This document shows positions 49,934-62,689 of a stretch of DNA of 64,000 nt, in pieces. A model generated the notes under the pieces. It made no database searches and had not been told where the DNA came from. It was given only the letters and a program-made list of their open reading frames with translations. The stretch spans positions 14,971,001-15,035,000 of the forward strand of contig NC_086259.1 of assembly GCF_021018805.1 (NCBI RefSeq), written 5' to 3'. Position 1 is the first letter of the stretch. Every line of letters begins with the position of its first letter. Made by a program: the position numbers and the translations under genes. The DNA comes from Prinia subflava. Lineage: Eukaryota; Chordata; Aves; Passeriformes; Cisticolidae.

Positions 49934-52900
49934 ATGGAGGCCCTGGAGGAGGAGGAAGTGCAAACACCAGAAGATGCAATCTCTTTGACTATCAGTGATT
50001 CCCTGGACAACCTGGATATAAGTGAAGCTGAGAAGCAAGCCTTTTTCGAAAGTGATGAATCGTAAGTCTCTGCCCATGGCTGGGATGAGCAGAGATGTTC
50101 CCTTTGGGCCACACAGGGTGATTTAACACGTGTGGATGTCACATGTGGTCCCCTTGCACTGTGTTGGGAGTGAGCAAGTTTCCTTTGCCTAGTGAGTGTG
50201 TCCAAGAGTGTGCATGTGCAAGTAAAGCCAGGTAACTCATTTGGTTGTGCATCCATTCACCACTGTATAAAGAGCCCCCAAGGCTCAGGGTATATGTCAG
50301 TTTGCCAGTGCTCCAGAGGTGTTTGGCTATGTCAAAATCATATCCTTGGATATGGCCCCCATTTTTTACCTGTGAAACAGAGAAGTCCTGCCATGTTTTG
50401 GTATCAAGTCATCCTGCTTGTATTGCTCCTGGCTTATTGCTTGTGTCTCTCTGCCTCCTCCTGCCATGTAAGTGATTTTGACTGGAGCTCCATTGACACG
50501 TCCCACTTACCATCTTCGTACAAGACAAATTCCTGGCAGGAAGAGAAACTGCTGCAGCTCGCTGACCATTTCTTTCGGCAGTACACTCACCTGTGCCCTG
50601 ACCGCAAGCCGCTCTTCCTCCACCCGGTCAACGAGTGTGGTGTGCAGGTATGGGCTGGTGTGGGGCTGGGCCACAGCACAGGGAGCACCTGGCTTCCACT
50701 GTGCCAAATGCTGTGAAAGAACAGCAGCCCCTGCTGCCCTCCCCCCTGGCTAAAGGGAATGGGAACCTGCTGGCTGAACCCACAGCCCCTCAGCAGGCAC
50801 AGCGAGCCCTGGGAACACCCTTGCTGTCCAGATCCATGAGCCGTGTAAGTGTTGGTGTTGCCATCTGGGCTGCAGCGTGATGTTTAGGAAATGGGAGAGA
50901 CCACAGGAACATAATGGGAAGGAAAAGAAACACATGAAATAGATAAGACTCAGGCTCAGCCACAGATAGGAAGTATGGATCTGGGGTTAGGTCTTACTCT
51001 GAACTTCACAGAAGTTACAGAGAAGGAGTAAATGTGGAAGTTTGTGGTCTGGTTTTGTTTTCTCTGGGCCAAAGCTGCACAACTGTTGTCTAGTTCTGGA
51101 CCTGATGCCAGGGCACCTGGAATTGCTACTTTGTACCAGCTTTCCCCCAAATTTATTGTATCAGTGACATGCAAGGCAAAAGTAATGCTGGAGGATGTAG
51201 AAAAGGCAGTAGCTATTTGACCTGCTTGAAAATGAAGAGAAGAACTGGCTCACATCTGGAATGTGTCTGAAATGAGCTTGAAGTTTCAGCCACAGGCAAG
51301 CAGACAGCCTCCCAACCCCATGAAATTTCCATCCTGGAACTGGAGAGAAGGGATATTGATGCTGTTGATATGCTGTAGAAAGGTCCTGAATTTGGTCTAC
51401 AACATCCAGGGGTGGTCTGAGGATGGCTTTGGAGAGGAGACTCTGCCAAGGGCCTGTTGCTAACCAAACTCCTCTTGCTGCCCTACAGAAGTTTGTGAGC
51501 ACGACGGTGAGGCCAACCCTGCTGCCTTACCCAGACATGTACTACTGGTCAGGCTGTGCCAGCTTTGTCTGTGATTACCTCATCATGGAGCCCCTCAAGT
51601 GCCCAATCACACCGGTAAGAAAGGGGCTGCAGCCCCCACAGAGACATAACAGAGATGACAGAAGGGCCTTTCAACAGGATACAGTGGGGAAGTCCCAGGG
51701 ATCACAAAGGTCTTTGACACTTCCAGCTTCCCCTCACTATTTAGGCAAGCCCCTGATTCTCCCAGACCCTGTTCATTCTGTTGGACCCACAGTCCCAATG
51801 CATGTTCAGTGTGGTACCTTTTAAGTAATTAAGCACCATTTATTCAAGACCAGATCCGGCTTTCAGCCAGCCCAGATGAACAGCTGGAGCACTGTGAGAG
51901 GCAATAGCTGACAAGCTTCCCCTCCAAAAACCAAGATACCTTGGAACAGGGGATCACATAAACCCTAGGGGATGATACCTGACCTCAGTGACCCAATGGG
52001 CAACATGGGCAATGCCTCTCTCCCCTGCTCCCTGCCTGGAGCATGTTTCAGGTCCACAGGACAAGCACTGTGAACGTGCATCTCTCTCTTTCAAGCCCAG
52101 TTCACTCTATTCCCCAACCACCATCCTGAAATACCAGCGAGGGAACTGCTTTGACTTCGCTGTGCTGCTGTGCTCCCTGCTGATTGGGGCTGGCTACGAT
52201 GCCTACTGTGTACATGGATATGCCACCCTGGAGATGTGCTCCCTGGACCAGACTCAGGAGCTGTGCCCACGGCTCAGGAAGCCCCCAGAGGTGAGACCTG
52301 CAGTGAGTGGGCAGGGAGGAGCCCAGCACACAGGCTTAGCCTGTTCATTTCCAGTGAGCTCCAGAGCTGAGCTAGGGTGACCAACTTTACATCCACACTA
52401 GGTTTCAGTCCATACGAGGGATCTCACCAAAGGAATCTTTTAGTGATTTTCTACAGTTCCTTACAAGGCCTTTATGGCATCACTGAATTTCTGCTCACTA
52501 GGTGCAATATTGCAAACTGCCAAGTGTTGGGAACTGGGAGGTATCTGCAAGCCATACGTTTACTTTACTTCTCTTGATCTCTGCTGGGTTTCATAGTAAT
52601 ACCCTGCTTTTGCAGGTACCAGAAGAGGAGGATCCCAACAAATATAGAATTAAGTACCCTTTAGAGCCACAGAGTAAGTTTGAGCTTCAACAGAAGGCCA
52701 AGGAGAAAGGAACTGAATCTGCTCAAGAGGAGGAAACAGAAGAGGAAGTGGTCATGGTGAGTTAGCAAGGTCCACCTTCCTGTGAGCTCCAGGAAGAAGA
52801 GCTGAGGCACAGGTAATGACTGGCCAAAGAGAGGAGCTCACACCCTCCTCTGTGAAGTATGACACGGTCTTGATCATGGCCACAAGCACTTGGCCACCAA

Positions 52901-55900
52901 GAGCACAGTGTGTGCTGGCACAGGAACATGTGCTGGGTATGTACTGCCTCTTAAAGGGCATTAGGAGCCTGGAGTTCTTTAGAAGTGGGCAGAGGAAAGG
53001 ATAATATTGCCCTTGGGTTGGGATAAAGTGTCAGTAAAATGGCAAACAGTATCCTCTGTTCTACAGGAGGTGGAAAAGCCCAAGCGAGACCCTTTGCACG
53101 GCTTACGGGTGCACGCGTGGGTTCTGGTTCTGTCTGGGAAGAGGAAGGTTCCTGAGACCTTCTTCATCAACCCATTCACGGGGAATCCCCACAGCACCAC
53201 AGATGAGTGCTTCCTTGGCATTGAGAGCATCTGGAACCACAGGAACTACTGGGTGAACATGCAGGACTGCCGGAGAGGCTGCAAGGTAGGGAGCCCTCAG
53301 CAGCCTGGGCACGTGAGGGACAGCTGGGCTAACCTGAGTCCTGGGGAATCCAAGAGCAGAAGTGGTCCAGTTTCCACTTACCCATTCCTTGTGTTGGTTT
53401 TGGTCATGTTGCTCTGATTACTGTGGAACTACTCCTGGGCATCCCAGCCTCTGAGCTAGCAAATACAGATCACATCTATTAAATCCCTACAGTGCAAGCA
53501 TTTCAGCTTTTAAGGCTGGATAGGCACTCCTCTCAAACAACAGCTTTTGAAGCTGAAGGTGTTTTGGGGCTGTCAGGCATTGCTCAAGGCAAGTAAGATC
53601 TTGATTAGGCTCTTCCCACACCTCAGCTCCTCCCCAGTGGACACAAAGTCTGAGAGGTGAGGATCTGAGTTAGATCAGCTTTCTCTTGGCGTTATACTTG
53701 CCCCAAGGAAGGAGGCAGAGGCATTTCCAGCCCCTTCCTCTCATCTGAGAAAGAGGCACCACAATGAAGGGGTTCTGCAACCTGTACGCACAGGGGCAGT
53801 CTTTGGGGTCCCACCAACCAGCCAAGGGTTTGAGGAGCTCAGCTCACTGAAGTCCAGAGCTACAGAGTTCCTAAAGTCTGTGACACCCAGGCAGGTCCAG
53901 AGCACCACAGACATATTGATGGAGTGGTCAAGATTAATGTCAGGCCCTTGACAATGCCTTGTAGTTAAAAGAGCTTTTCCTGTATGCCCTAGGATCTCAG
54001 CTTTGACTTGAGTGATTCTTTCTGCTGGGAAATTATGTTTTCAGAGAGCAACGAGGCCTCTCAGTTGCCCCCAGAGTCACCAAACAAAGACACAGATCAC
54101 ATGGTGAGTGACCCAAGCAATGCTCTGTATGGAACCAGTGTGTCCATAGGCCTGTGAATATCTGCCTGCTGCAGGGCCTGCTGCCCTCTCCAGGTCAGAT
54201 CCCTTCTACTCTGGCCAGGTTTAGATTCCTTCTCAATCTGGAAGAGTTCTAGTGCTTTCTGAAGCAGGAATCCAAGTGTCAGGTGTCATAAGTGACTAGG
54301 GATCTCTGAAAGCCTCCAGTGCATTGGCCTTTGGGGTGAAATAATTTTAAAACATAAAATCCAGAATGAGATTTTTGTGGACATTGTTTCTGTGCTGGTC
54401 ACCTTCCCCTCCTGGCTGCAAGGTGGACCTGCCAACCAAATGCAGAAATAACGTGTGTCCTCTAATATACAAAAAATTCTGTGTACTAGAAGCAAAAAAT
54501 GTTGTCCTATTGGGAGAAGGCAGCATGATAACACAGGCATTGCACCTGCACAGAGCAGGACGGAGGAATGCAAATAACAATTCCCTCCTGCTATCTATTC
54601 TTTTCAGCCAGTGCCCATACCTGGGGAGCAAAGGGTCCTCCAGGGTGTACATAGAATAATCTGATCATTTTGGTGATTGCCACATTCATTCCCTGCCAGC
54701 ATGAGCAGTAGCCAGGAGCACATGATTTCATCAGGCTCGAGCAGGGATGTGCTGTTTTGTGCCGTGGTGCTCCCCAGACCACAGCCTTGCATGAGCTGAG
54801 CTCTGATCACTGCGGTTCACCAGGACCAAAACGCCTCCTGGCACAGTAAGAGATGCTGCCAAAACCACAAATCTCTGCTTCTGTTTCAGCAGGAAAAGGA
54901 GGAAATAGACATGAGCTTTGAGATGCCCCTATCATGGGTAGCCCGAATTAAGGTATCTTGCAGAGGTAAGTATTCTTCCTTTGCCTTTTGCTTGCCCGTA
55001 GCTGACCTTTCAGTGAATTTGGGACATTTGTGTGTCTCACTGAGTTCTCCCTTCAGGGGGGTCAAACAGTAACAGTGAAGCACCAGAGGAAGGCCACAAC
55101 AGCTATTGGGTCAAGTGGCTGCCCTCAGTGCTGCACTAACATTCTCCACAGACACACACCCCATGTGGTGTTTTCCTGCTAGCTAAGAATTTTGCCTGGG
55201 ATGGTCTTTCTGTTACTGCTATGCACAAGGAATTGCCCCTGCATTATCAAAAACCTGTTCGGTGAGAGAAAAAAGTTATTATACCATTATAACATTAAAG
55301 GACAACAGGCAGGGTGTGAACAACTTTATTGCCAGCAGAACATAATAAATAAATGCATAATGTCCCTAAGACCGTGGTTTTTTTCCTCTTAAATTCTTTT
55401 TTTTTGGGCTGAGTAGAGGAGAGACAAATTGTCTGACATCTCTCTTGCCCACTGCAGAATATGAGAATCCCTTTTCCCAGGGGAAGAAGGTGATCCTGTA
55501 CGATAAAGCCAAACTGGAGAAATGGGCGGCGTATGCGAATGCAGACGGGCTGGTGGAACGCCTCACTGTCTATGCAGACTCAGACTGTAAGAGGGAGGAA
55601 TGAACACACTCCACACACTGAGCAAACAGCCTGGGGCATGCTGATGGAAATGGGGAGGTGGTCCCCTTTCTGCCAGAGCCTCTCTTGTGCTTTCTTATTC
55701 TCCTTTCACCTTTGTGGGGGAATTATTTACCATATCCTCAAACTCTTCATCACACTTAGTCTGTTGAACTCCTGAACTTTCCAGCATTCCTAGGTGTTTT
55801 CACAAGAGTTTGAATCTGTTTTATACATCAGTGAAACTGTTCAGTGTCACAGGTTAGCTGCTTGGATTTTCAGTCTTCAGAGAAATGGAAGGCTGGTTCA

Positions 55901-58766
55901 ATTTGATCCAATAGTGGCACTATCCTCATTTCCTCATTGTTGTCAAGAGGGGCCATAGAAAGGAGCAGCTACAGCCTGAGGATATCTCAGGCTGAAAACA
56001 TTATTTTTTAAAAGCTGGTCCAAGAAACCATGCAGATTCCTAAGTGGACATACAGTGTCCTGCCCTCAGCCTTCTTGGCTAGTGTGATGCTCCAATCTCC
56101 TGACACCATCATTAAGTATTTGGGATGGAATTTCCCTTGCCTTTCCATAGCCCTTTCCCATGCCATGTTCTACTCCTGAGCTCATTACTCTAGTTCTGGT
56201 TGGTGGAGAGGAATAGACCCTCTTAGGGTATAACTCATCTACTCAAATGTAGATTAGGACTCACATACAAAATTTCCCTGTACACAGGGGCAGTTCCAGT
56301 GGCTGTACTATGTCCACTGGTGTTGTATCAGGAGCACAGGGTGCTGGCACAGACACTGAGCTCATCAGAATTTTGCCATCTCCAACCCATCTTAGGGTCA
56401 CCTAAGGTTGCAAAATGACTTGTCTCTTGCCAGGTACTGAAGAACTGGAGGTGAAGGAATGGTTCAAACACCGAGAAGACCTGTTGTATATGAGAGAAGT
56501 GAATAAACAAACACAGCTGATCACAGACCATTTCAGGCCAGGACACCCCCTCCTTCTTAAAGGTATTCCAGCTCATCTGGGCAGCCACTGCAGCTGATGG
56601 GATTTCACATGACTCCCTTCTAGCAGTGGCAAAAGCCCAAAGCTGAAAGGCAGGAGGGACAGGATACCTGTGGGATAAATTGCCTAGAAAAAGAAAATGG
56701 TCTCCAGTGAAGAGCAGAGAATTGGGTTGGTGGCTTGAAGTCTTGGGCAGTGCTCCCTCTGCTATGTAGTTTTCTATGTATTAGAAAAATGCATAGTTAT
56801 CATGTATATCAGGGTGATACATTTCTACTTTTACCAGAATTGATAGAAGCTGAAAATTTCTCTTTAGGATGATGTTTTTTCTTTCAGTGTTGTGCAGCTG
56901 GGGATAAGTCCTGCATCAGACCAGCTGAAGAAAATGAGACCTCCCCTGTGCATGCTTATGTTCAGTGCATTACAGCTGCTAACTCTGAAAATGTGTGTGA
57001 TTTGTCCTTAGCTCACTCCTACACGTCACTGGAGCCAGAGACTGGGCACACAGTGGAGTTTTACCACACGGCACGAGTTGATGGCCTCTGGAAACGTTTT
57101 GAAAATGCTACTGAGATGACAGAGTACTTTGTGGGGAGGGAAGACTTCCTCCACATGCGGCACACAGAGTTTGGTGAAAGAGAGAAGAAAATGGAAAAGG
57201 CTGGCGGCACAGCTGAGGCTAACTCCCGGCCTATAGTGGTATGGCCAAGGCAGGAACAGAAAAATATGTGTCACTGTGATATTTAAACTATGCAAAACAC
57301 TGCCTGGGGCTTCAGTTCATTTTCAGTGGGTATGGCTGAGGCAAAAGTCCAGATGAGACATCCAAGCACTGTTCAGCTGCTGTGTCTCACAGTTGCTCGC
57401 CTGACAGAGAGCTACAGTGTGACCAGTTGTCAAGAAATGCACTGAGCAGCTAGAATTAAACTAGGAAACTAGGGCTTGGAAATTGTGTGTCAGAGGAGAG
57501 AAAAAAAAATCTACTGTGATTTTGGAACAAAATTTTCACAAGATTCCAAACTAGGAAAATGATTTTGTGTGCTGAGCCGAAACTAATGTGATTTTAAGTT
57601 CCTGATGAATTGTCCCATCGCCCTGATTTGTTACAGGCAGGTAATCTACCTCTTCCTCTTGTCAGGTCTGGTTTGCAGAACAGAAGGAGGAGGAAGTTTG
57701 ACATCTGGCAGTATGTATGGCTCAGACACTTCACCTGCCAAGACTGAGCCATGCAGTGGCACCAAACATGCTACCTTTTCCTCCCCTGTGTTGGGAAATG
57801 TGGGAAACTTCACTTTTCTTCAAAATACCTTGCTTTCTGCAGTTCCCTCAGGCAGGGATGCATCCCAAGCTAACTTGGAGCTTGGAAAGTATACTCTGCT
57901 CCACAAATAGAAAACTTCTGTATTGCTCTAAGCAGCTTTGTGATTGGGGTTTTTTTAAGACATAGGCAAGAACACTAGAACCATTGGCCAAGAGATGCAA
58001 ATGCAGGCAGAAAAGCACATTTTTTACCTTGGGGTTTAACCCAAATCTCTAAATTTGCCAGTTTTGTGTTGTCTCAGTTGCTTCTGTATGTTTTTTTTTC
58101 ATTTCCATTAGCAAATCAAGGAGTATTTCCACAGAAATCCAGAAAAGCCTGCTGATGAAGATATAGAGGAACGTATCTTTATGGTCATAGATGATATCAT
58201 CCAGCTGACATATCACCTCGAGCTTGATGACACCATTGCCTCACAGGTGGTTTTCTGCAGAGTAATAGGGAGGGAGAAGAAAGAAGATGAAATCTTCCTG
58301 AGCAGAGAAAACACTGTCAAATACCAGGTATGAAGATCACAAGACACAAAGGTGAAATGTCAGTGAAAGAACTAGAAACACAACATTCCATGCTGCCCCT
58401 CTGCTCCACCTGCACACCTCCAGGCTGACAACACCAGATGTGCTGCCATGCTGGGAGCGACTGGGAGTGCAGGACATAATGTGAAATGACAGGGCTGCTC
58501 TAGCCATGCCTGAGGTCATCTTCTCAGATTTGGTCATCAGGCAGACTCCACATCCCCTGGGATCATACAGAATGCAGGTTCAGCAGCTGTTGGGTTCAGT
58601 TCTGTGGATTCATGGCAGGCAAGCTGAAATTTCCTCTGTTTTCCCTCCAAGAAGAGGGAACAAGGGCAGACACTTGGGTTCTGGTTCTGTCATGGACTTC
58701 TTGGGTCCTGTCATTCCTTAAATCTCCCTGTGTTTACCCTGCAGATGCAGAGCAAGATGCTAAGGC

Positions 58767-58840
<74 letters not shown>

Positions 58841-61516
58841 CCTTGAATAAAAGATACTTCAAAAGAAGTGGAGTGCTGCCATTAAGCCAAATGATCTCAT
58901 AAGGGGTGAAGGGTTACCCCACTAACAGCATCAGTACGAGTCTGTAAGCAGAAGCCTGCCAGTAAATTCTGCAGTGATGCTACATAATTACACTTAAGAA
59001 AACCAAACACAGATTACAAATAGGGATTTTTAAAATGCTATGACTTTTTAAAATTTCTGTTTCCCACTGGGGACAATACACAGAACACCGCTGCTGGAAT
59101 CCCATTTTTTTAATCTCTATTTCTATACATTCCTATTCATCTCATTTCATTCCAACTATAAAACAGCAGCATCAGCAAAGTGCAAGATGTGCCATCTGGC
59201 TTACATTACTGATGGATTCCAAATCAAAATGAAGTCTGATAAACCCATGCTGACCATGGTTTTGATGTTTCAATGATGGAAATTAGTGTTGCTTTATTGG
59301 CTGTAGCAGGATTGTGCCAGTTTCTGCCAGCAGAGTACCTGATCCTGTGCACCCAGAGAGTGCTGCTGTTTTTCACTGACTTATCTGCTTCCAGCCATGG
59401 TCCTCAGAGAAACACAAGAACATGCTCCATCTGTACAACTTGCTGTGGCAGCTGAGAGCAGAACAGAAGGACCTGAAGCAACAAGTCCGGGACTCTGAAG
59501 CAGAGGTAAGAGGGAGGTGTCCACAGTGTCACAGCTGATCAGGTGTAGAAATAGTTTCAGCTGACTTGTTGCCAAAGCCTCCTCAGCACAAAGTGTGATA
59601 AAAGTAAGACAAAGCTGGTCTCCAAGCTGAATTATTATGCCTGCTACAGAGGCATTGTCCAGTGAAGATGCAGCTGTAATATATTTATGGAGAGTCACAC
59701 ACTTTCCTGGTCCTGCTCATAGTCTTCCTTCCCTGTGAGGAAACATCTCAGAGAGCAAGTGACAATAGATGAATTGAGGCATCTGGAAGCCTACCTGCCA
59801 TTTGCCCAGGAATGAGGCCAAAAAGAAAGGATATTGTATGTAATGCTCTATCTTGGTGCTAGCCATTGCCAGGAAACACTATCCAAAATATTGAAGTGAC
59901 CTCTTCTGTGAGCAGCTGTAGGGAAATACTTCATAAAACACTTTGCTTGTACTGCTAATCACACTGAGTGGTGTAACAGATCCATGTTCTTTGTAATTAC
60001 TTCATGATAAATGTAATTATTCTAGCAGATGGAGGCACAGCTATTGGATTTCTTTTAATTTTTTTTTTTTTTGAGGAAGAGAAATCCCTGAAGGAGCTGC
60101 AGAGGGAATGCTCAACTATATTAGCCCAGAATATTAGTAATAATTAAGAACAACTTTGCAAAAATCACATTTTTTCCTCAGAAATTTGAAGCTAGTTCAC
60201 TGTGACCTCATGCACTACCTTGCCAAATTTCTGTCTTGATCTATCAACAGACAAAATATTCCCATTGCTTGTACTGCATATCCTATATAAGACAAAGAAT
60301 AAGCCAAAGCTGTAAGTGCAGTTTCTAAAGTAGTGCCAAAACTCTAACTCCAGAAAAGCTTTCTTATCAATTAATATCAGTAATTGCATTCAAGAATGCA
60401 ATTATTGATTCCATGCACATCAGCAATCTAAAATTAAGACTTCTATCAGCTTGCCCTATCAGCAGGACATGGACATATCTGCACAGATCTGTATTTAACC
60501 TTATTCTACAATTCTTGTATGCAGCATCTGCTCTGTTAGCAGGTCAAGCTTGTAAAGGTACAGTCATTTTGTGGGAAAACTGAGAGGGTTTTCTTCTGAT
60601 TTCTTGGAAGATGTTAAATATTTTGATGGTCCGTGAGGATGAAGAAGCCAATATTAAATTGTCAGTTTCAATATACAGTACTGCAAAGAGAGAACAAGAG
60701 CATGAAGCCACGGTAGGTAAACCTCATTAATGTCAACATTCAATACATGTACTCAAAGAAATCCAGAGTCAGCTTTTTCTCTATCAGGGATTATCTCTGA
60801 AGAGCTTTTAATATCATTAAAATATTTTGGGACAAATCACAGTATGGTATAAGTCAGCAAAGTTTCAATTGCCTTCCCAGGGAAATATAACATGGTCATG
60901 CTATGATCATCTTCTGACTTTCTGGAAAAACTTGTATCACCAAGAAAGACTACTGTGTTATTTTGTTTAGTCAATAAAGAAAATAATTAAGAATGATTAG
61001 TTGATAATAGGATTATGGAAGAAGTATTTTAAAAGAGCCACAAACATGCCTGTATATATAGATATATGTATTTTTATTTGTAATTATCATGTGAGATAAA
61101 GAACAAAATAGCTCCAGGGTGAAATTTAATCCTTATCTCAGTCACAGATGATTTGGTTCTCCAAGGCTTCTTGACTCTAGTGAGGCAAAACATTTGAATT
61201 TGCTGCCTCTTCCTGCTCCATTTTTTAATTCCCCTTGTTTTCTTCTTCTCACAAGACCTCATCTCAACTTTTTGCCCCCCTCAAAAATAAATCATCTCCA
61301 ATTTATTTTCCTTTATCTCAACTCAGTGAATTCTGAGTTGTGCTTTTGTGTGTCTTTGCTCCTCACTTTCCTCTCTATTTCCCTGACTTCTGGTTGCTTT
61401 TTCCCTCACAGGTGCCAGAAGAGGAGCAGAAGAGTTCCTTGGAGAAGGAGAGTCAGCACACAGGAGGGGAGGCTGAATCCCTCACCCATGGCACTACAAC
61501 CACCTCCACGATGTAG
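49934..61516 (+). CDS. DRC7: Dynein regulatory complex subunit 7 (CCDC135), C-terminally short
   Basis: DRC7 is part of the nexin-dynein regulatory complex that links doublet microtubules in motile cilia and sperm flagella. Fifteen coding exons: 49934-50061, 50473-50647, 51489-51614, 52096-52290, 52616-52756, 53067-53285, 53993-54103, 54890-54965, 55458-55586, 56434-56562, 57012-57238, 58112-58327, 59395-59505, 60611-60712, 61412-61516; 2190 nt, 729 residues. A transglutaminase/papain-like domain includes LPYPDMYYWSGCASF and RGNCFDFAVLLCSLL, with Cys161 at the position of the family's core Cys. Further conserved blocks are LHGLRVHAWVLVLSGKR, FLGIESIWNHRNYWVN and VEFYHTARVDGL. The protein follows the human sequence until about residue 695. 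The last exon then gives an unrelated 34-residue Glu/Ser/Thr-rich tail and TAG. Human DRC7 is about 874 residues, so ~150 conserved C-terminal residues are missing. The 5'UTR of the first coding exon starts at 49923. Confidence 0.93.
58766..58840. repeat. (GATA)n tetranucleotide microsatellite in DRC7 intron 12
   Basis: About 18 uninterrupted GATA/ATAG copies in the intron between exons ending 58327 and starting 59395. Likely length-polymorphic. Confidence 0.98.
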
Positions 61517-62480
61517 AGACTGCAGGCACTGGGAATGGCTGCCTGAGCAGGGGAGGTTTACAAGTCAGCCCCCAGGAACTTGGCACTGAAGCTGCTCTGT
61601 AAAATATTTCAGTCCATGTCACACTGCAGGTTCCCTCTGATATCCCCCTTCTTGTTCTAGGGAAAGGCAGTTGGCACAATAGAAAAAAACATTCTCCTGA
61701 AGAGATGCTGCTCATCAATCCTCACCCGGCTGGGCACCTTGGCCAAGACTGATTTCCCAATTCCTTTTCTGGAGCTGCCTGCAGTAAATCTTTCACTATC
61801 ATCAGATTGGCTGAGATTTTAATGAATTTGCACCATTCTGCACCTTTTCCTTTCCCCTATTTTGTTCTAAGGCCCATCTGCAGTTCCACCAATCGTCTCC
61901 TCATGAAACTCCATCATGTTTGAGACTTGAGTCTGCATGGGACCTTAGCCCTGAGGTCTGCTTCAGAAGGGGAGACAAACCATGCACAGTCTGTCAGGGC
62001 TTTTCCTTTCCAAATCTGCTCCACAGCTGCTGGCAGCAGGAGTGGGATTATTTGGAAATACTGATTCTTTTCCAACATAATATTTCAACAGATGTATAAG
62101 TCAGTTTTGTCTAAGCAAATGTTTTGAACTGGTGAGTTCACAAATGTAACATTTCTTTGACCTGATATAGAGCCTATAATGACAAAACAATGCCCCATAT
62201 AACACTGAGGATATGAACTCATCGGTGCTAATTCAATACTAGAGAAGACACCAGAATAAATTAATTTAAAAATCCTTTTACGGGCATTAGGCACACAGCA
62301 GCTGCCAAACCATCAGTAAATACATGACAGAATCAGAACATTACAGGATTGGAATGGGCCCTAAAGATCAGCTAGCCCCAAGCCCCCTGGCCAGGGAATT
62401 TCCCTGTAGTCCTTCAAGGCCACTTGTCCTCGTTTCCACTTCCTGAAGGTTTCTTTTTCCTTTCTGAGAATAAAGTCTTT
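61517..62480 (+). promoter_or_regulatory. DRC7: DRC7 3'UTR / downstream region with two AATAAA signals
   Basis: AATAAA is at 62255-62260 and again at 62469-62474. No frame resembling the missing DRC7 C-terminus was recognised in either this stretch or the two preceding introns. Confidence 0.5.
62325..62412 (-). mobile_element. Short CR1 LINE 3' terminus (antisense)
   Basis: GACAGAATCAGAACATTACAG, then GGATTGGAATGGGCCC, TAAAGATCAGCTAG and CCCCTGGCCAGGG match the antisense CR1 3' end. It is only ~90 bp, inside the DRC7 3' region. Confidence 0.75.
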
Positions 62481-62689
62481 TTACAGTCGTCTTTTTTTTT
62501 TTTTTCCTCTGCTGCTCAGCAGCTCCTTATCCATCCACGAAGGCCTCCTGGCATTCTTGTCCGATTTCCCTCTTGTCGGCAGGCATCGCTCCTGAGCTTG
62601 AAGGATAGGATCCTTGAAATTCAGCCCGCATTCTTGGGTCATTGCGTCAAATTAATTGGATTTCTCTCTGTTCATGGAGTAATTGGTTT

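Noticed and set aside
48469..49998. 509-codon open frame on the plus strand (Lys/Glu repeats) and the matching poly-Phe/Leu frames on the minus strand
   Set aside because: Products of the homopurine hexanucleotide tract running into a CpG island. The frame reads through the DRC7 splice acceptor, and its end overlaps the DRC7 first coding exon in a different frame.
60060..60150. Possible DRC7 exon with a Glu/Lys-rich frame after a T-run at 60050-60073
   Set aside because: It has no GT donor at its end and meets stops. The adjacent exons at 59395-59505 and 60611-60712 are already in phase with each other.
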